Below, in pieces: positions 37,117 to 46,382 of a stretch of DNA of 64,000 nucleotides. The translations under genes were made by a program, and so were the position numbers. This DNA comes from Limosilactobacillus secaliphilus (GTDB taxonomy: Bacteria; Bacillota; Bacilli; Lactobacillales; Lactobacillaceae): positions 507,472 through 571,471 of the forward strand of contig NZ_JQBW01000010.1 of assembly GCF_001437055.1 (NCBI RefSeq), given 5' to 3'. The notes beneath the pieces are model-generated. The model made no database searches. It had not been told where the DNA came from and saw only the letters and a program-made list of their open reading frames with translations. Every line of letters begins with the position of its first letter. Positions within the stretch are counted from its first letter, which is position 1.

Positions 37117-40100
37117 ATGAATGACAAAGATTTAACGACATCGCAAAAAAGTGCGGTAAATGATCGCAACAAAGACATCCTGGTTTCTGCTTCAGCCGGT
37201 TCTGGTAAGACGGCGGTGCTGGTCGAACGGGTAATCAGGCTCTTGAAAGAAAACAAGGACTTGAACATCGATTCGATGCTGCTGGTAACCTTCACCAAGG
37301 AAGCTGCCAAGAACATGCGTGAACGGATCCGTCAACGTTTATTAAAGTCTGACGATGCGCACCTGAAAAGGCAGGTCAACCGGGTGGCCATCGCAAACAT
37401 TTCCACCATTCATGCCTTCTGTGAGCAGCTAATCAAGCGCTATTACTATGTGATTGGTTTAGACCCGCAGTACCGCCTGTTGACGGATGATACCGAGCAG
37501 CACCTAATCAAAGAACAAGTTTTTAAGGACTTGCAGGAATACTACTTTGGCCAAGAAAGCGAGCAGCAGGCCTTTATTAGACTGTCACAGAACTTTGTCA
37601 ATGCTAAGTCAAACGTTGGTGAAGGTTTGGCCGACGTGGTGGAGAAACTCTACAACGAAGCCAATGCGCAACCTAATCCTGAAGCCTGGCTCCACAGCCT
37701 TGAAGACAACTATGAATTGCCTAAAGAAGGCGACTGGAAGCAGAGCATGTTCTACCAGCGGCATCTGCAGTCAATCCTGAAGCGCCGGCTAAAGCAGGAT
37801 CTTGAGGATTGTCAGGCCAACGCTGAAAAGGTCGACATGTTTGAAAATGATAAGCTGACGAAAATTATCAATGCCGACCAAACAGCGGTTGATGAGATGT
37901 ATCAAGCGCTTAGCGATAGTAATGTCAGCTGGGATCAACTGCGGAGCTTGATTGATAAAAGTGCGTTTGCTTCTCTAAAGGGCATTAGGATCAAAGTTGA
38001 AAAGGATGAATATCAGCTGTGTAAAGCCCGTCGTGACGCGGTTAAGAAGGACATTGACAGCATTCACAATTCCTACTTCATGTATGGCAATGAGCAATTG
38101 TCAACCGTGACGAAGGCCGCTAAATCAATGGTGCAAGAACTGGTCAAGGTCACCATTCGTTATCGTCAGGACTACCAAAAGGCAAAACTTTCGCGGCATT
38201 TATTGGACTTCAGTGACCTGGAACACTATGCCTACCAGATTCTGACTGACCAGACGGAAGCGGGCGTGGCCGTGCGCAAGCAATTGCAGCAGCACTTCAA
38301 GGAGATCTTGGTTGACGAGTACCAAGACACTAACCGCCTGCAAGATGAATTACTTGGCCAGCTGCATGATTCGCATTCTAACCATATGTTCATGGTGGGA
38401 GACGTTAAGCAGTCCATTTATCGCTTCCGTCAAGCGGATCCAACCCTCTTCTTGGAAAAGGGTCAGCGCTTTGCCGGTGAAGATGCGGGAAACGAGACGA
38501 TTTCACTGGCCGATAACTTCCGTTCAATGAAGGGCGTAGTTGATTTCACTAACTTGATCTTCAAACAGCTGATGGACAAGGAAGTTGGGCGGATGGACTA
38601 TGATGATCAAGCGCAACTGAAGTATGGTGCCAAATGGTATAACCAAGCTGATCAGCCGGCAACGGAAGTGATGATTTACGACGCGAATGCGGATGAGGAC
38701 GACCAAGACAAAAAGCAGCAATCGGCTTATGTGCAACGTCCTGAAGGCGCCGACAAACTCAGCGGTGAGATTTGGATGGTTGGCATGCGGATCCGGCAAA
38801 TGTTGGATAATGGCGAAAAGATCTATGATTCAGCGACCAAGGAAATGCGGCCGATCAAGCCTTCTGACATTGTCCTATTGGAACGGAATAAGGAAGCCAA
38901 CACCAAGATCATTTCCCAATTTGAACGCTTAAACATTCCGGTAATGGTCCATGACTCGAAGAATTTCTTTAAAGCAACGGAAATTCGGACGATTGTGTCA
39001 CTCTTAAAGATCATCGATAACCCAATGCAGGACATTCCATTGGCGGCAGTACTGCGGTCACCAATCGTGGGTTTGAATGAACCAGAAATGGCCTTTTTGC
39101 GGGTCCATGATCGTTACAACAACTTCTATCACGCAGTCAGCCGGTTCGTAAATATTAAAAAGATTCTGCCACTGAAAGATAGTGAGGCAGATAAAGTTGA
39201 TCAAATTACGCTTTTCAATAAGCTCTTTAAATTTATGAACGACTTGCACAGGTACCAGCGAATCGCCCAGCAGGAAGGCCTGGTTGAATTGATCTGGCAG
39301 ATTTATCAGACCACCGGTTTCCTTGATTATGTAGGGATCATGCAAGGCGGAGCGCAGCGGCAGGCCAACCTGCATGCGCTTTATGAACGGGCCCAAGCTT
39401 ATGAGAACAGCAGTTTCAAAGGCCTCTACCAGTTTGTTCACTTCATCGATTGGATGCAGAAGCAGAATGAGGATCTGGGTGAAGCGCCGGTGCAATTGGC
39501 AGACGACGCGGTCAACGTCATGACGATTCACGGAAGCAAGGGGCTAGAATTCCCAATTGTCTTCTTAATCAATAGCAACAAGGGCTTTAACAACCAAGAT
39601 GTAATCGGCAGCTTGATCGTTGACCCTAACCAGGGGATCGGCTTGAACTACATTGGCAATTCATCGCTGATTGATGCAGACGACAGCGATCAGTTGGCAT
39701 TGCCGACTAAGTATGATTTGCCGCAACGGACCATCATCGCTGACTCGTTGAAACGAGACAACCGCGCGGAAGAAATGCGTCTGCTGTACGTTGCCTTAAC
39801 CCGGGCTAAACAGAAGCTGATCATCACGGGTTCAGTTAACGAAAACAACAAGATGGGCAACCTAGAACAAAAATGGAAGACTTGGGAAAAAGCCTTGCAG
39901 AGCGATTCGCTGGTCTTGGGGGCCGAATACCGGTTGAGTGCTAAGTCGATGCTCGACTGGATCGGCGCCTGTCTGGTTCGTACACCAAACTTTGATCCAC
40001 AAGTATTGGGGCAAAAGTTTGATCAGGATGCTCGCTACAGTGGTGATTTCGTTGATGCTGACTTCAATGTGCAGCTATACAATGCCGATAAGGTTGATAA

Positions 40101-40938
40101 GGCATTGGCAGCACTGGATAAGCAACGTGGTCAGCAAAAGATGGCAGCGACCGACGATAAGGTGCTGGCACGCAAAGATCGTGATTTCCTCAGCAAAGTT
40201 ATCAACTTAGACTATCAGCATAAGGCAGCCGTAGAAACAACGCCTTACCAATCGGTTTCAGCAATTAAGGGACTGTTTGTTAATCAGGATCCTGATGATC
40301 AGTCAATGGGGACACTGACTTACAAGAATGGTCAGCCGAAGACCAGTGGGCGATACAGTGACACGGACTTTGGCCAGCCACAGTTTATGGATACTGAAAG
40401 CAAGCTTTCCCCAACTGAAATTGGGACGGCTACCCACTTGGTCTTTCAAAAAATTAATGTGGGCAACGGCAAAGTTGATTTGGCAACGGTCAAAGACACA
40501 ATTGACGATTTATTGTCGCAGGGCTTGATTGCCAATGAAAAAATAGCTGATGCCATTAATGCTGAAGGAGTTGCGACCTTCTATCAGACTAAACTGGGGC
40601 AGCAAATATTAAAGCACCCTGACAACCTTTATCGTGAACAGCCATTTTCAATGTTGAAGGATGGCCAAGATCTGTTCAGCGGTTTAAAGGAAGACGACGG
40701 CCCAATTTTGATTCACGGAATCATTGATGGTTACTTGGTTGGCGAAAAGGGGATCACCTTGTTTGATTACAAGACTGATCGCTTAAAGCCTGGCGACAAG
40801 ACCAGATTGGCCAAATTGGTGAACGAGTATGCAGGCCAGATCGAGCTGTATACCGAGGCTTTAAATAGTCAAAATCAAATACCAGTGACGAAGCGCTACC
40901 TGTACTTTGTTCAAACTGGTGACCTACACGCACTTTAG
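37117..40938 (+). CDS. rexA: ATP-dependent helicase/nuclease subunit RexA (AddA)
   Basis: A 1273-residue UvrD-like helicase with a C-terminal nuclease. Q motif LTTSQKSAV, Walker A ASAGSGKT (25-32), Walker B LVDEYQDTN (about 400), motif IV-VI with VMTIHGSKGLEFP and YVALTRAKQKL, then the nuclease active site FDYKTDRL ... YAGQIELY. With RexB it resects broken DNA for RecA. The ATG follows CAGGAGG, 3 bases after rexB. Confidence 0.97.
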   Translation: MNDKDLTTSQKSAVNDRNKDILVSASAGSGKTAVLVERVIRLLKENKDLNIDSMLLVTFTKEAAKNMRERIRQRLLKSDDAHLKRQVNRVAIANISTIHAFCEQLIKRYYYVIGLDPQYRLLTDDTEQHLIKEQVFKDLQEYYFGQESEQQAFIRLSQNFVNAKSNVGEGLADVVEKLYNEANAQPNPEAWLHSLEDNYELPKEGDWKQSMFYQRHLQSILKRRLKQDLEDCQANAEKVDMFENDKLTKIINADQTAVDEMYQALSDSNVSWDQLRSLIDKSAFASLKGIRIKVEKDEYQLCKARRDAVKKDIDSIHNSYFMYGNEQLSTVTKAAKSMVQELVKVTIRYRQDYQKAKLSRHLLDFSDLEHYAYQILTDQTEAGVAVRKQLQQHFKEILVDEYQDTNRLQDELLGQLHDSHSNHMFMVGDVKQSIYRFRQADPTLFLEKGQRFAGEDAGNETISLADNFRSMKGVVDFTNLIFKQLMDKEVGRMDYDDQAQLKYGAKWYNQADQPATEVMIYDANADEDDQDKKQQSAYVQRPEGADKLSGEIWMVGMRIRQMLDNGEKIYDSATKEMRPIKPSDIVLLERNKEANTKIISQFERLNIPVMVHDSKNFFKATEIRTIVSLLKIIDNPMQDIPLAAVLRSPIVGLNEPEMAFLRVHDRYNNFYHAVSRFVNIKKILPLKDSEADKVDQITLFNKLFKFMNDLHRYQRIAQQEGLVELIWQIYQTTGFLDYVGIMQGGAQRQANLHALYERAQAYENSSFKGLYQFVHFIDWMQKQNEDLGEAPVQLADDAVNVMTIHGSKGLEFPIVFLINSNKGFNNQDVIGSLIVDPNQGIGLNYIGNSSLIDADDSDQLALPTKYDLPQRTIIADSLKRDNRAEEMRLLYVALTRAKQKLIITGSVNENNKMGNLEQKWKTWEKALQSDSLVLGAEYRLSAKSMLDWIGACLVRTPNFDPQVLGQKFDQDARYSGDFVDADFNVQLYNADKVDKALAALDKQRGQQKMAATDDKVLARKDRDFLSKVINLDYQHKAAVETTPYQSVSAIKGLFVNQDPDDQSMGTLTYKNGQPKTSGRYSDTDFGQPQFMDTESKLSPTEIGTATHLVFQKINVGNGKVDLATVKDTIDDLLSQGLIANEKIADAINAEGVATFYQTKLGQQILKHPDNLYREQPFSMLKDGQDLFSGLKEDDGPILIHGIIDGYLVGEKGITLFDYKTDRLKPGDKTRLAKLVNEYAGQIELYTEALNSQNQIPVTKRYLYFVQTGDLHAL

Positions 40939-40950
40939 GGAGAGTTTTAG

Positions 40951-42669
40951 TTGAGACATTTGCAGCAAAAATTGAATAAGAATCAATGGCTGCAGCTCTT
41001 TGGATTAGCAGCGGCAATCAGCCTATTTTTGCAATTGATTGCCATTCCGCTTATTCGTTGGGGTGGTGACCAGCTGCTGCTTGCTGGGGAGAACCCGATT
41101 GTTTCAATATCCAGTGGGGTCCGGTTAGTGCAGCAACGACCGCTGGTAGCTGTAGGCATCCTGGTTGAGTTAGCAATCATCGCGTTGATGATCGATTGCT
41201 TAAGCATTGTCTGGGTGACCGGAGTTGATTTTATTTCCCGGGAAATAGAAGGGAAAAGTTGGCTGCCAAAGCTAGGCCAGGTGATCAAAGAACACTGGAT
41301 CAGTGCTTTTTGGCCAGCCCTATTGATGTTTTTGGCATTCTTGCCGCTCTTCAGTCTATGTTTCCGGACACCACTGCTAGTTGCCGGACGGGCGCCAATC
41401 GTCTTCCTAGACTACCTCACGCGTAATCGGATTGTCGTGGCGGTCGGCGTGGTGCTGTACTTGCTAGTCTTGTATCTGGCTTGGCGTTTCAAACGAGTAC
41501 TCTGCTTAATCGTGACCAAGCAGCGAACGCTCAAACAGGCATTGAAACAGTTACGGCAATCACCAAGCCATAGTTGGTCCGATCTGAAAGGACTGCTGTT
41601 GGCTGCCGCGGTGACTTGGTTAGTTAATGGACTCTGTTTACTGTGCCTCCAGCCAATTAATCAACAAGTGCAGCTTGAGACGGTCGTGTTAGTGATTGTC
41701 AATACGGTGGCGTTAATTGCGCTAGTGTTTTTGCTGGTTAACTGGCAATTGGCGGATACAACAGTGAGTGTTGACAAGACGGAGTTGAGTAGTCTTGCCT
41801 TAGTGTTGCCGCTTTTGTGGCTGGGATTGATTGCGGTCAACGATTATCGCTATGTTGCAACCAGTGTACAGCCACGCCATGTCGCCATGATTTCTCACCG
41901 CGGGGTCGTCGACAAAAATGGGGTGCAAAATACCATTCCGGCAATGCAACGGACTCACCGCCATTACCACCCAGACCTGGTAGAAATCGATATTCACGAG
42001 ACCAAGGATCACCGTTGGATAGTGATGCATGATGAGAACTACAAAAAACTGACAGGGGTCAACAAACTCCCACGACAGTTGACCTTGAAGCAGGGAACGA
42101 AGCTGGTTGCCAAGGAGAACGGCCACCAGGCTCACGTTGCCAGTTTCGATCAGTATCTGGCTGCGGCGGAAAAAGCGCACCAACGGCTTTTGATCGAGAT
42201 TAAGACCACTGGCCATGAGTCGACTGACTATCTGCAGCAGTTTAATCGCAAATACCGGCGCCGTCTCTTGCGTGATCATGATCTTGTCCAATCGATGGAT
42301 TATGACCTAGTGAGAAAAGAAAAGCGATTGGCACCGGGACTCAAGCCTGTTTACATCCAGGCATACGACGTTGGTGGCCCATCCAAGACGGTTGGCGGAA
42401 TTAATATTGAATATTCTGGAATCAACCAGCACTTTGTTTGGCAAACCCATCAGCAGGGACAGGTCGTCTATGGCTGGACGGTTAACAATGCCCATGTTGC
42501 GGATCAATTAAGCCGGCAGGGGGTCGACGGCATCGTGACGGACCGCGTCGTGCAAATGAAGCGCGCCGTCATTCATAGTCAACGTCATCGTCAATCATGG
42601 CGTCAATTGTGGTCGATCATCAATCCTTTGAGTGACTGGTCTAATTGGCAAAATTTAGCTTCTAAATGA
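40951..42669 (+). CDS. Glycerophosphodiester phosphodiesterase with membrane domain
   Basis: A 572-residue protein. The N-terminal half has about eight hydrophobic helices (residues 15-300; GDPD membrane domain). The C-terminal half (about 310-550) is a GDPD barrel with SHRGVVDKNGVQNT, EIDIHETKD and VMHDE. The usual PENT after the first His-Arg reads VQNT, so one family metal ligand (Glu) is Gln, as I believe is common in this membrane subfamily. It would hydrolyse glycerophosphodiesters, perhaps lipoteichoic-acid-related. TTG start at 40951, with AGGGAGAG upstream. A Noc-like palindrome lies in its 5' part. Confidence 0.87.
   Translation: MRHLQQKLNKNQWLQLFGLAAAISLFLQLIAIPLIRWGGDQLLLAGENPIVSISSGVRLVQQRPLVAVGILVELAIIALMIDCLSIVWVTGVDFISREIEGKSWLPKLGQVIKEHWISAFWPALLMFLAFLPLFSLCFRTPLLVAGRAPIVFLDYLTRNRIVVAVGVVLYLLVLYLAWRFKRVLCLIVTKQRTLKQALKQLRQSPSHSWSDLKGLLLAAAVTWLVNGLCLLCLQPINQQVQLETVVLVIVNTVALIALVFLLVNWQLADTTVSVDKTELSSLALVLPLLWLGLIAVNDYRYVATSVQPRHVAMISHRGVVDKNGVQNTIPAMQRTHRHYHPDLVEIDIHETKDHRWIVMHDENYKKLTGVNKLPRQLTLKQGTKLVAKENGHQAHVASFDQYLAAAEKAHQRLLIEIKTTGHESTDYLQQFNRKYRRRLLRDHDLVQSMDYDLVRKEKRLAPGLKPVYIQAYDVGGPSKTVGGINIEYSGINQHFVWQTHQQGQVVYGWTVNNAHVADQLSRQGVDGIVTDRVVQMKRAVIHSQRHRQSWRQLWSIINPLSDWSNWQNLASK
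41233..41246. other. Candidate Noc-binding palindrome (NBS) in the GDPD gene
   Basis: ATTTCCCGGGAAAT, again the exact 14-bp palindrome, encoding Ile-Ser-Arg-Glu here too. It is 19.9 kb from the walK copy. Confidence 0.55.
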
Positions 42670-42701
42670 AAAGGAGACCATGAATCATTCATGGTCTCCT
42701 T
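42670..42701. terminator. Bidirectional terminator between GDPD and lysC
   Basis: Perfect 14-bp stem AAGGAGACCATGAA / TTCATGGTCTCCTT, with A-rich and T-rich flanks, serving converging genes. Confidence 0.88.
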
Positions 42702-42720
42702 AGTCTTTATATCAAAATTT

Positions 42721-44076
42721 TTACTTGAAGAAACGCTGGTAGACAACTTGAACGGCTTTGTTGAAGTCCTTTTTGTTGATGCCCAGCATAATGGAAATCT
42801 TGGAAGCACCTTTGTTAATCATAGGAACATAGATGTTTTCCTTAGCTAAAGCGGAGAGGATAGCAGCGGAAACACCGGGCTTTTCGGCCATGCCTTCGCC
42901 AACAACTTCTAATAAAGCATAATTGCCATAAAATTCTAACCGGTCAGGCTGAATTTCCGCTTGGATTTCATTACAGACTTGATCGACAACATCGCCCTGC
43001 AGTTCATCCTTATTGAAAATAATCGTTACGTCATCGATTCCAGATGGCATATGTTCGTAGCGCAGGTTATGACGCTTTAAGATGTTAAGGATCCGCAGAG
43101 TCGAGCCAACTTCCTTGTTTTGAAGGTATTTATGCAGGTAAAGCGCCGCAAAATTCGGACCACCAGCGATGCCAGTAATGGTGGAAGTAGGATGGAAGCC
43201 ATTTTCGGAAACGACCATTGTTCCTGGTAAGTCAGGGTGGGCAGTGTTTTTAACGTTGATTTTGACGTTGCCTTGAATGGCAGGGAGTAACGCTTCGTTT
43301 TGCAGAACGGAGAAACCGGCAGAGGATAACTCACGCATTTCACGGAATGTCATCGTTTTGATTGGTGCAGGGTCTTTGACGATTGCTGGATTGGCAGCAA
43401 AGATTGCGTCAACGTCGGTGAAGTTTTCATAGACATCGGCGTGTAAGCCACGAGCCAAGATGGCACCAGTGATGTCTGAGCCACCACGAGCAAAAGTCGC
43501 AATGTTGCCCGCAGGCGTATAGCCGAAGAAACCAGGGAAGATCAGTCGTTCATCATCGCGTAACTTTATGCGTGCTAAGTTATCGTAAGTTTCCGCCGCG
43601 ACAGTCGCGTCATCTGGTCGACCGGTAACCACGATGCCAGCTTCTTTTGCATCAACAAACCGAGCTTTGATCCCCAAGTGATTCAAAACGATTGCCATCA
43701 AGCGAGCGTTTAGGCGTTCACCATGAGCTTTGAATGCAGCCATTAAATAGTCAGCGCTAGGATAGTCCTTCTTGGGTAAGGCCAGCAAAATCTCCTTAAT
43801 CTCTTCAACGTCCTTTTCTAAAACGCCAAAGTAAGCGCCAATTGCCTGGTATCGAGCAAAAATTTCGTCAACGATGGTTTGCCCGTCTTGACCAGCCAAA
43901 ATCGCATTAGCATATTTGATCAGCAGGTCAGTGACTTTGATATCGCCGTTATGGCGTTTGCCTGGGGCCGAAGTAACAATGACACGGCGTTCGGGATCAC
44001 TTTTAATAATGTTGACCGCGTGTTCATAATTCTTACCATCAGCAAGCGAACTGCCGCCAAACTTGCACACCTTCAT
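42721..44076 (-). CDS. lysC: Aspartate kinase
   Basis: A 451-residue monofunctional aspartokinase, the first step from aspartate to lysine, threonine, methionine and diaminopimelate. N-terminal kinase signature KVCKFGGSSLADG, substrate loop GFFGYTPAG and FARGGSDITGA, then two C-terminal ACT domains (about 310-451) expected to bind feedback amino acids. Length fits aspartokinase III-type enzymes. ATG at 44074-44076 has AAGGGGG upstream; an upstream frame extends into the AT-rich gap. No lysine riboswitch was seen in the leader. Minus-strand orientation is against the fork direction. Confidence 0.95.
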   Translation of the reverse strand: MKVCKFGGSSLADGKNYEHAVNIIKSDPERRVIVTSAPGKRHNGDIKVTDLLIKYANAILAGQDGQTIVDEIFARYQAIGAYFGVLEKDVEEIKEILLALPKKDYPSADYLMAAFKAHGERLNARLMAIVLNHLGIKARFVDAKEAGIVVTGRPDDATVAAETYDNLARIKLRDDERLIFPGFFGYTPAGNIATFARGGSDITGAILARGLHADVYENFTDVDAIFAANPAIVKDPAPIKTMTFREMRELSSAGFSVLQNEALLPAIQGNVKINVKNTAHPDLPGTMVVSENGFHPTSTITGIAGGPNFAALYLHKYLQNKEVGSTLRILNILKRHNLRYEHMPSGIDDVTIIFNKDELQGDVVDQVCNEIQAEIQPDRLEFYGNYALLEVVGEGMAEKPGVSAAILSALAKENIYVPMINKGASKISIMLGINKKDFNKAVQVVYQRFFK

Positions 44077-44694
44077 AAAAAAAGACCCCCTTAAAAAATT
44101 GGCATAATCATAGCATAAATACGGAGCTCGTAAAAGAATAATTACCGAGTTTACGCACCGGTAAATTAGCATTTATTATATAACGTACGTTAAGAGAATA
44201 AAAAAACGTAACTTTTGAAGATCCACCAAATATCGTGATTTAGCAAAGTAATCTTTTTATTAGATATTACATTAAAAGAGCGCCTAAATAGTCCGAAAGT
44301 TGAAAGAAATTTGAGTTGGGCAAAATGATAACAAATGCTAATTTATGAGAACGTGAACACCAAGATGGATTGCTATTATGAAAAAGTTTAATTAATAACG
44401 TAAGAAATAGTTGTGCAAAATGACAGCACTTTCACACTTATAGCGGTGTCTAATAGATGTTAACTATAATACGGGAAAAATGAGAAAAACCGAACGATAA
44501 TATGCAATCATTAAATGTAATGTAAGCGCAAACACGCCATATAGCACAATAGGTTTGATTGTAAAAATTAGAGAAAAATTAGAATAAACTTCACCGACAT
44601 TTATGTTAATAAAGCCTGGACTAAATAATTGAAAGTGTTATGATTGAAACGTAGCCGGGTACAATTAGTTAGATTTATGAAATGAGGTAATGAC
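44077..44694. other. AT-rich divergent regulatory gap between lysC and aspD
   Basis: About 620 bases with no supported gene and much lower GC than the surroundings. On the minus strand, TTTACG-16-TATGAT about 40-60 bases before lysC is a plausible promoter. On the plus strand, TGGACT-16-TATGAT (about 44617-44644) and TATAAT near 44465 are candidates for aspD. A cre-like box is at 44521. The rest shows no stable hairpin I could identify by eye. Confidence 0.5.
44521..44534. promoter_or_regulatory. cre-like CcpA operator upstream of aspD
   Basis: TGTAAGCGCAAACA matches the catabolite-responsive element TGWAANCGNTNWCA at 13 of 14 positions (A for T at position 10). It lies about 160 bases upstream of the aspD ATG and upstream of the likely promoter, suggesting carbon control of the Asp/Ala module. 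Confidence 0.55.
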
Positions 44695-46323
44695 ATGACT
44701 GCTGATTTGAGTATGTTCAACAAAGTCGATGACTCTGTTGTTGACAAGTATGCTAAGATGTCAAGCTTTGAAATTGCTGCTATCTTCAAGAGCAAGCTTT
44801 CAAAGAACTTGAAGGGCAACCGAGTTGTTGACGCTGGCCGTGGTAACCCTAACTGGTTCAACGCTATGGGCCGTCTTGCACTTAACCGTTTGGTTGAATT
44901 AGGTGTTCAAGAAGGTAAGCGTGTTATGACAAACGACCATGAAGAAATGGTTGGCTCTCCTGAAAAGGAAGGCATGTTTGCTCGTATCATGAGTGCTTTA
45001 GGCGACTCTGACGTGGACAAGTTCCTGCGTCAATCATTTGGCTGGGCTATGGCCAACCTTGAAATTGACGACAAGGACGCATTCATGTACGACATGATTG
45101 ACGGGGCTATCGGTGACCACTATCCAGTTCCGGACCGTATCCTTAACAACGTAGAACCAATTCTGCGTGCATTCTTGCAAAAGAACCACATGGCAGATGG
45201 CGACCTTGCTAACCAGACTGACCTGTTCCCAACTGAAGGTGGAGCAATGGCTATGTGCTACATCTTCCAGGAAATGAAGGCATCTGAACTGCTGAACGCA
45301 GGTGACACGATTGCAATTAATTCACCTATCTTTACTCCATACCTGCAAATTCCTGCATTGAAGGAATACCAGCTGAACATCAAGGAAGTTCTGCCAAAGG
45401 CTGAAAACGACTGGCAAATGACTGACGAACAATTGGACGAACTGAAGGATCCAAAGATTAAGGCATTCTTTGCTACTAACCCTATGAATCCACCGGCACG
45501 TGCATTCAACGAACATGTCATGAAGAAGTTGCAAGAAGTTGTTAAGGCTAACCCGAACCTGATCATCCTTACCGATGATGTTTATGGTACTTTCGCTCCA
45601 GGATACACTTCTCTGTACAACGTATTGCCACACAACACTATCCTTGTTTACTCCTTCTCCAAGCTTTACGGCGTAACTGGTCACCGTCTTGGTGTTGTTG
45701 CAGTTAACAAGGACAACGTTATGGACCGCTTGATTCAGGAAAAGGCTAAGAACAACCCTGAAATCAACAAGGACTACGTTGACCGTTACAGCATCATTAC
45801 TGGCGACCCAGTTGGCATGAAGTGGATTGACCGTCTGTGCGCAGACTCACGTTCTGTTGGTCTGGCTCACGTTGCTGGTCTGTCTACTCATGAACAGATT
45901 CAAGAATGCATGCTCGCATTCACTAGTCTGATTCACAATGGCATTGACCCATACATGGAAGAATCACGTGTTCTTACCCGTCAACGTCACGACATGCTTT
46001 GGAACACCTTAGGCCTTAAGGACCCTCTGAAGGATAACAACAGTGCTTACTACTGCATGGTATCCATTTACGATCTGATGAGCATGATGCACGGTGACGA
46101 CTTTGCTGAATGGTTCAAGAAGAACTACACTGTTCTTCACTTTGAATACCGTCTGGCTGTTGAATACGGTGGTAACGTCATGGACACTATGGCATTCGGT
46201 GCTCCAGAAGGTTACGTACGTGTATCCTTCGCTAACTTGAGCGCTGTTGACTACAAGATCCTTGGCGAAGACATGCGTAACTTAGTAGATGAATACTACG
46301 CTAAGTACCAAGAAGAAAAATAA
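44695..46323 (+). CDS. aspD: Aspartate 4-decarboxylase (bifunctional aminotransferase)
   Basis: A 542-residue PLP enzyme that converts aspartate to alanine plus CO2, consuming a cytosolic proton. The fold-type I aminotransferase core is seen with the PLP lysine at about residue 323 in SFSKLYGVTGHR, plus GRGNPNW near the N terminus and YGTFAPG. Length matches AspD proteins (about 530-545). Arginine codons are almost all CGT, as in ribosomal genes, so high expression is expected. GAGGTAATGAC precedes the ATG. It is followed 59 bases later by aspT. Confidence 0.93.
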   Translation: MTADLSMFNKVDDSVVDKYAKMSSFEIAAIFKSKLSKNLKGNRVVDAGRGNPNWFNAMGRLALNRLVELGVQEGKRVMTNDHEEMVGSPEKEGMFARIMSALGDSDVDKFLRQSFGWAMANLEIDDKDAFMYDMIDGAIGDHYPVPDRILNNVEPILRAFLQKNHMADGDLANQTDLFPTEGGAMAMCYIFQEMKASELLNAGDTIAINSPIFTPYLQIPALKEYQLNIKEVLPKAENDWQMTDEQLDELKDPKIKAFFATNPMNPPARAFNEHVMKKLQEVVKANPNLIILTDDVYGTFAPGYTSLYNVLPHNTILVYSFSKLYGVTGHRLGVVAVNKDNVMDRLIQEKAKNNPEINKDYVDRYSIITGDPVGMKWIDRLCADSRSVGLAHVAGLSTHEQIQECMLAFTSLIHNGIDPYMEESRVLTRQRHDMLWNTLGLKDPLKDNNSAYYCMVSIYDLMSMMHGDDFAEWFKKNYTVLHFEYRLAVEYGGNVMDTMAFGAPEGYVRVSFANLSAVDYKILGEDMRNLVDEYYAKYQEEK

Positions 46324-46382
46324 TTGTTGTTAATAAATCATCTGTCCCCGCGACAGATGTATTTATTGGTTAGGAGAAAAAT

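Noticed and set aside
44077-44200. Lysine riboswitch before lysC
   Set aside because: The leader before the minus-strand start is short and AT-rich and lacks the multi-helix L-box structure.
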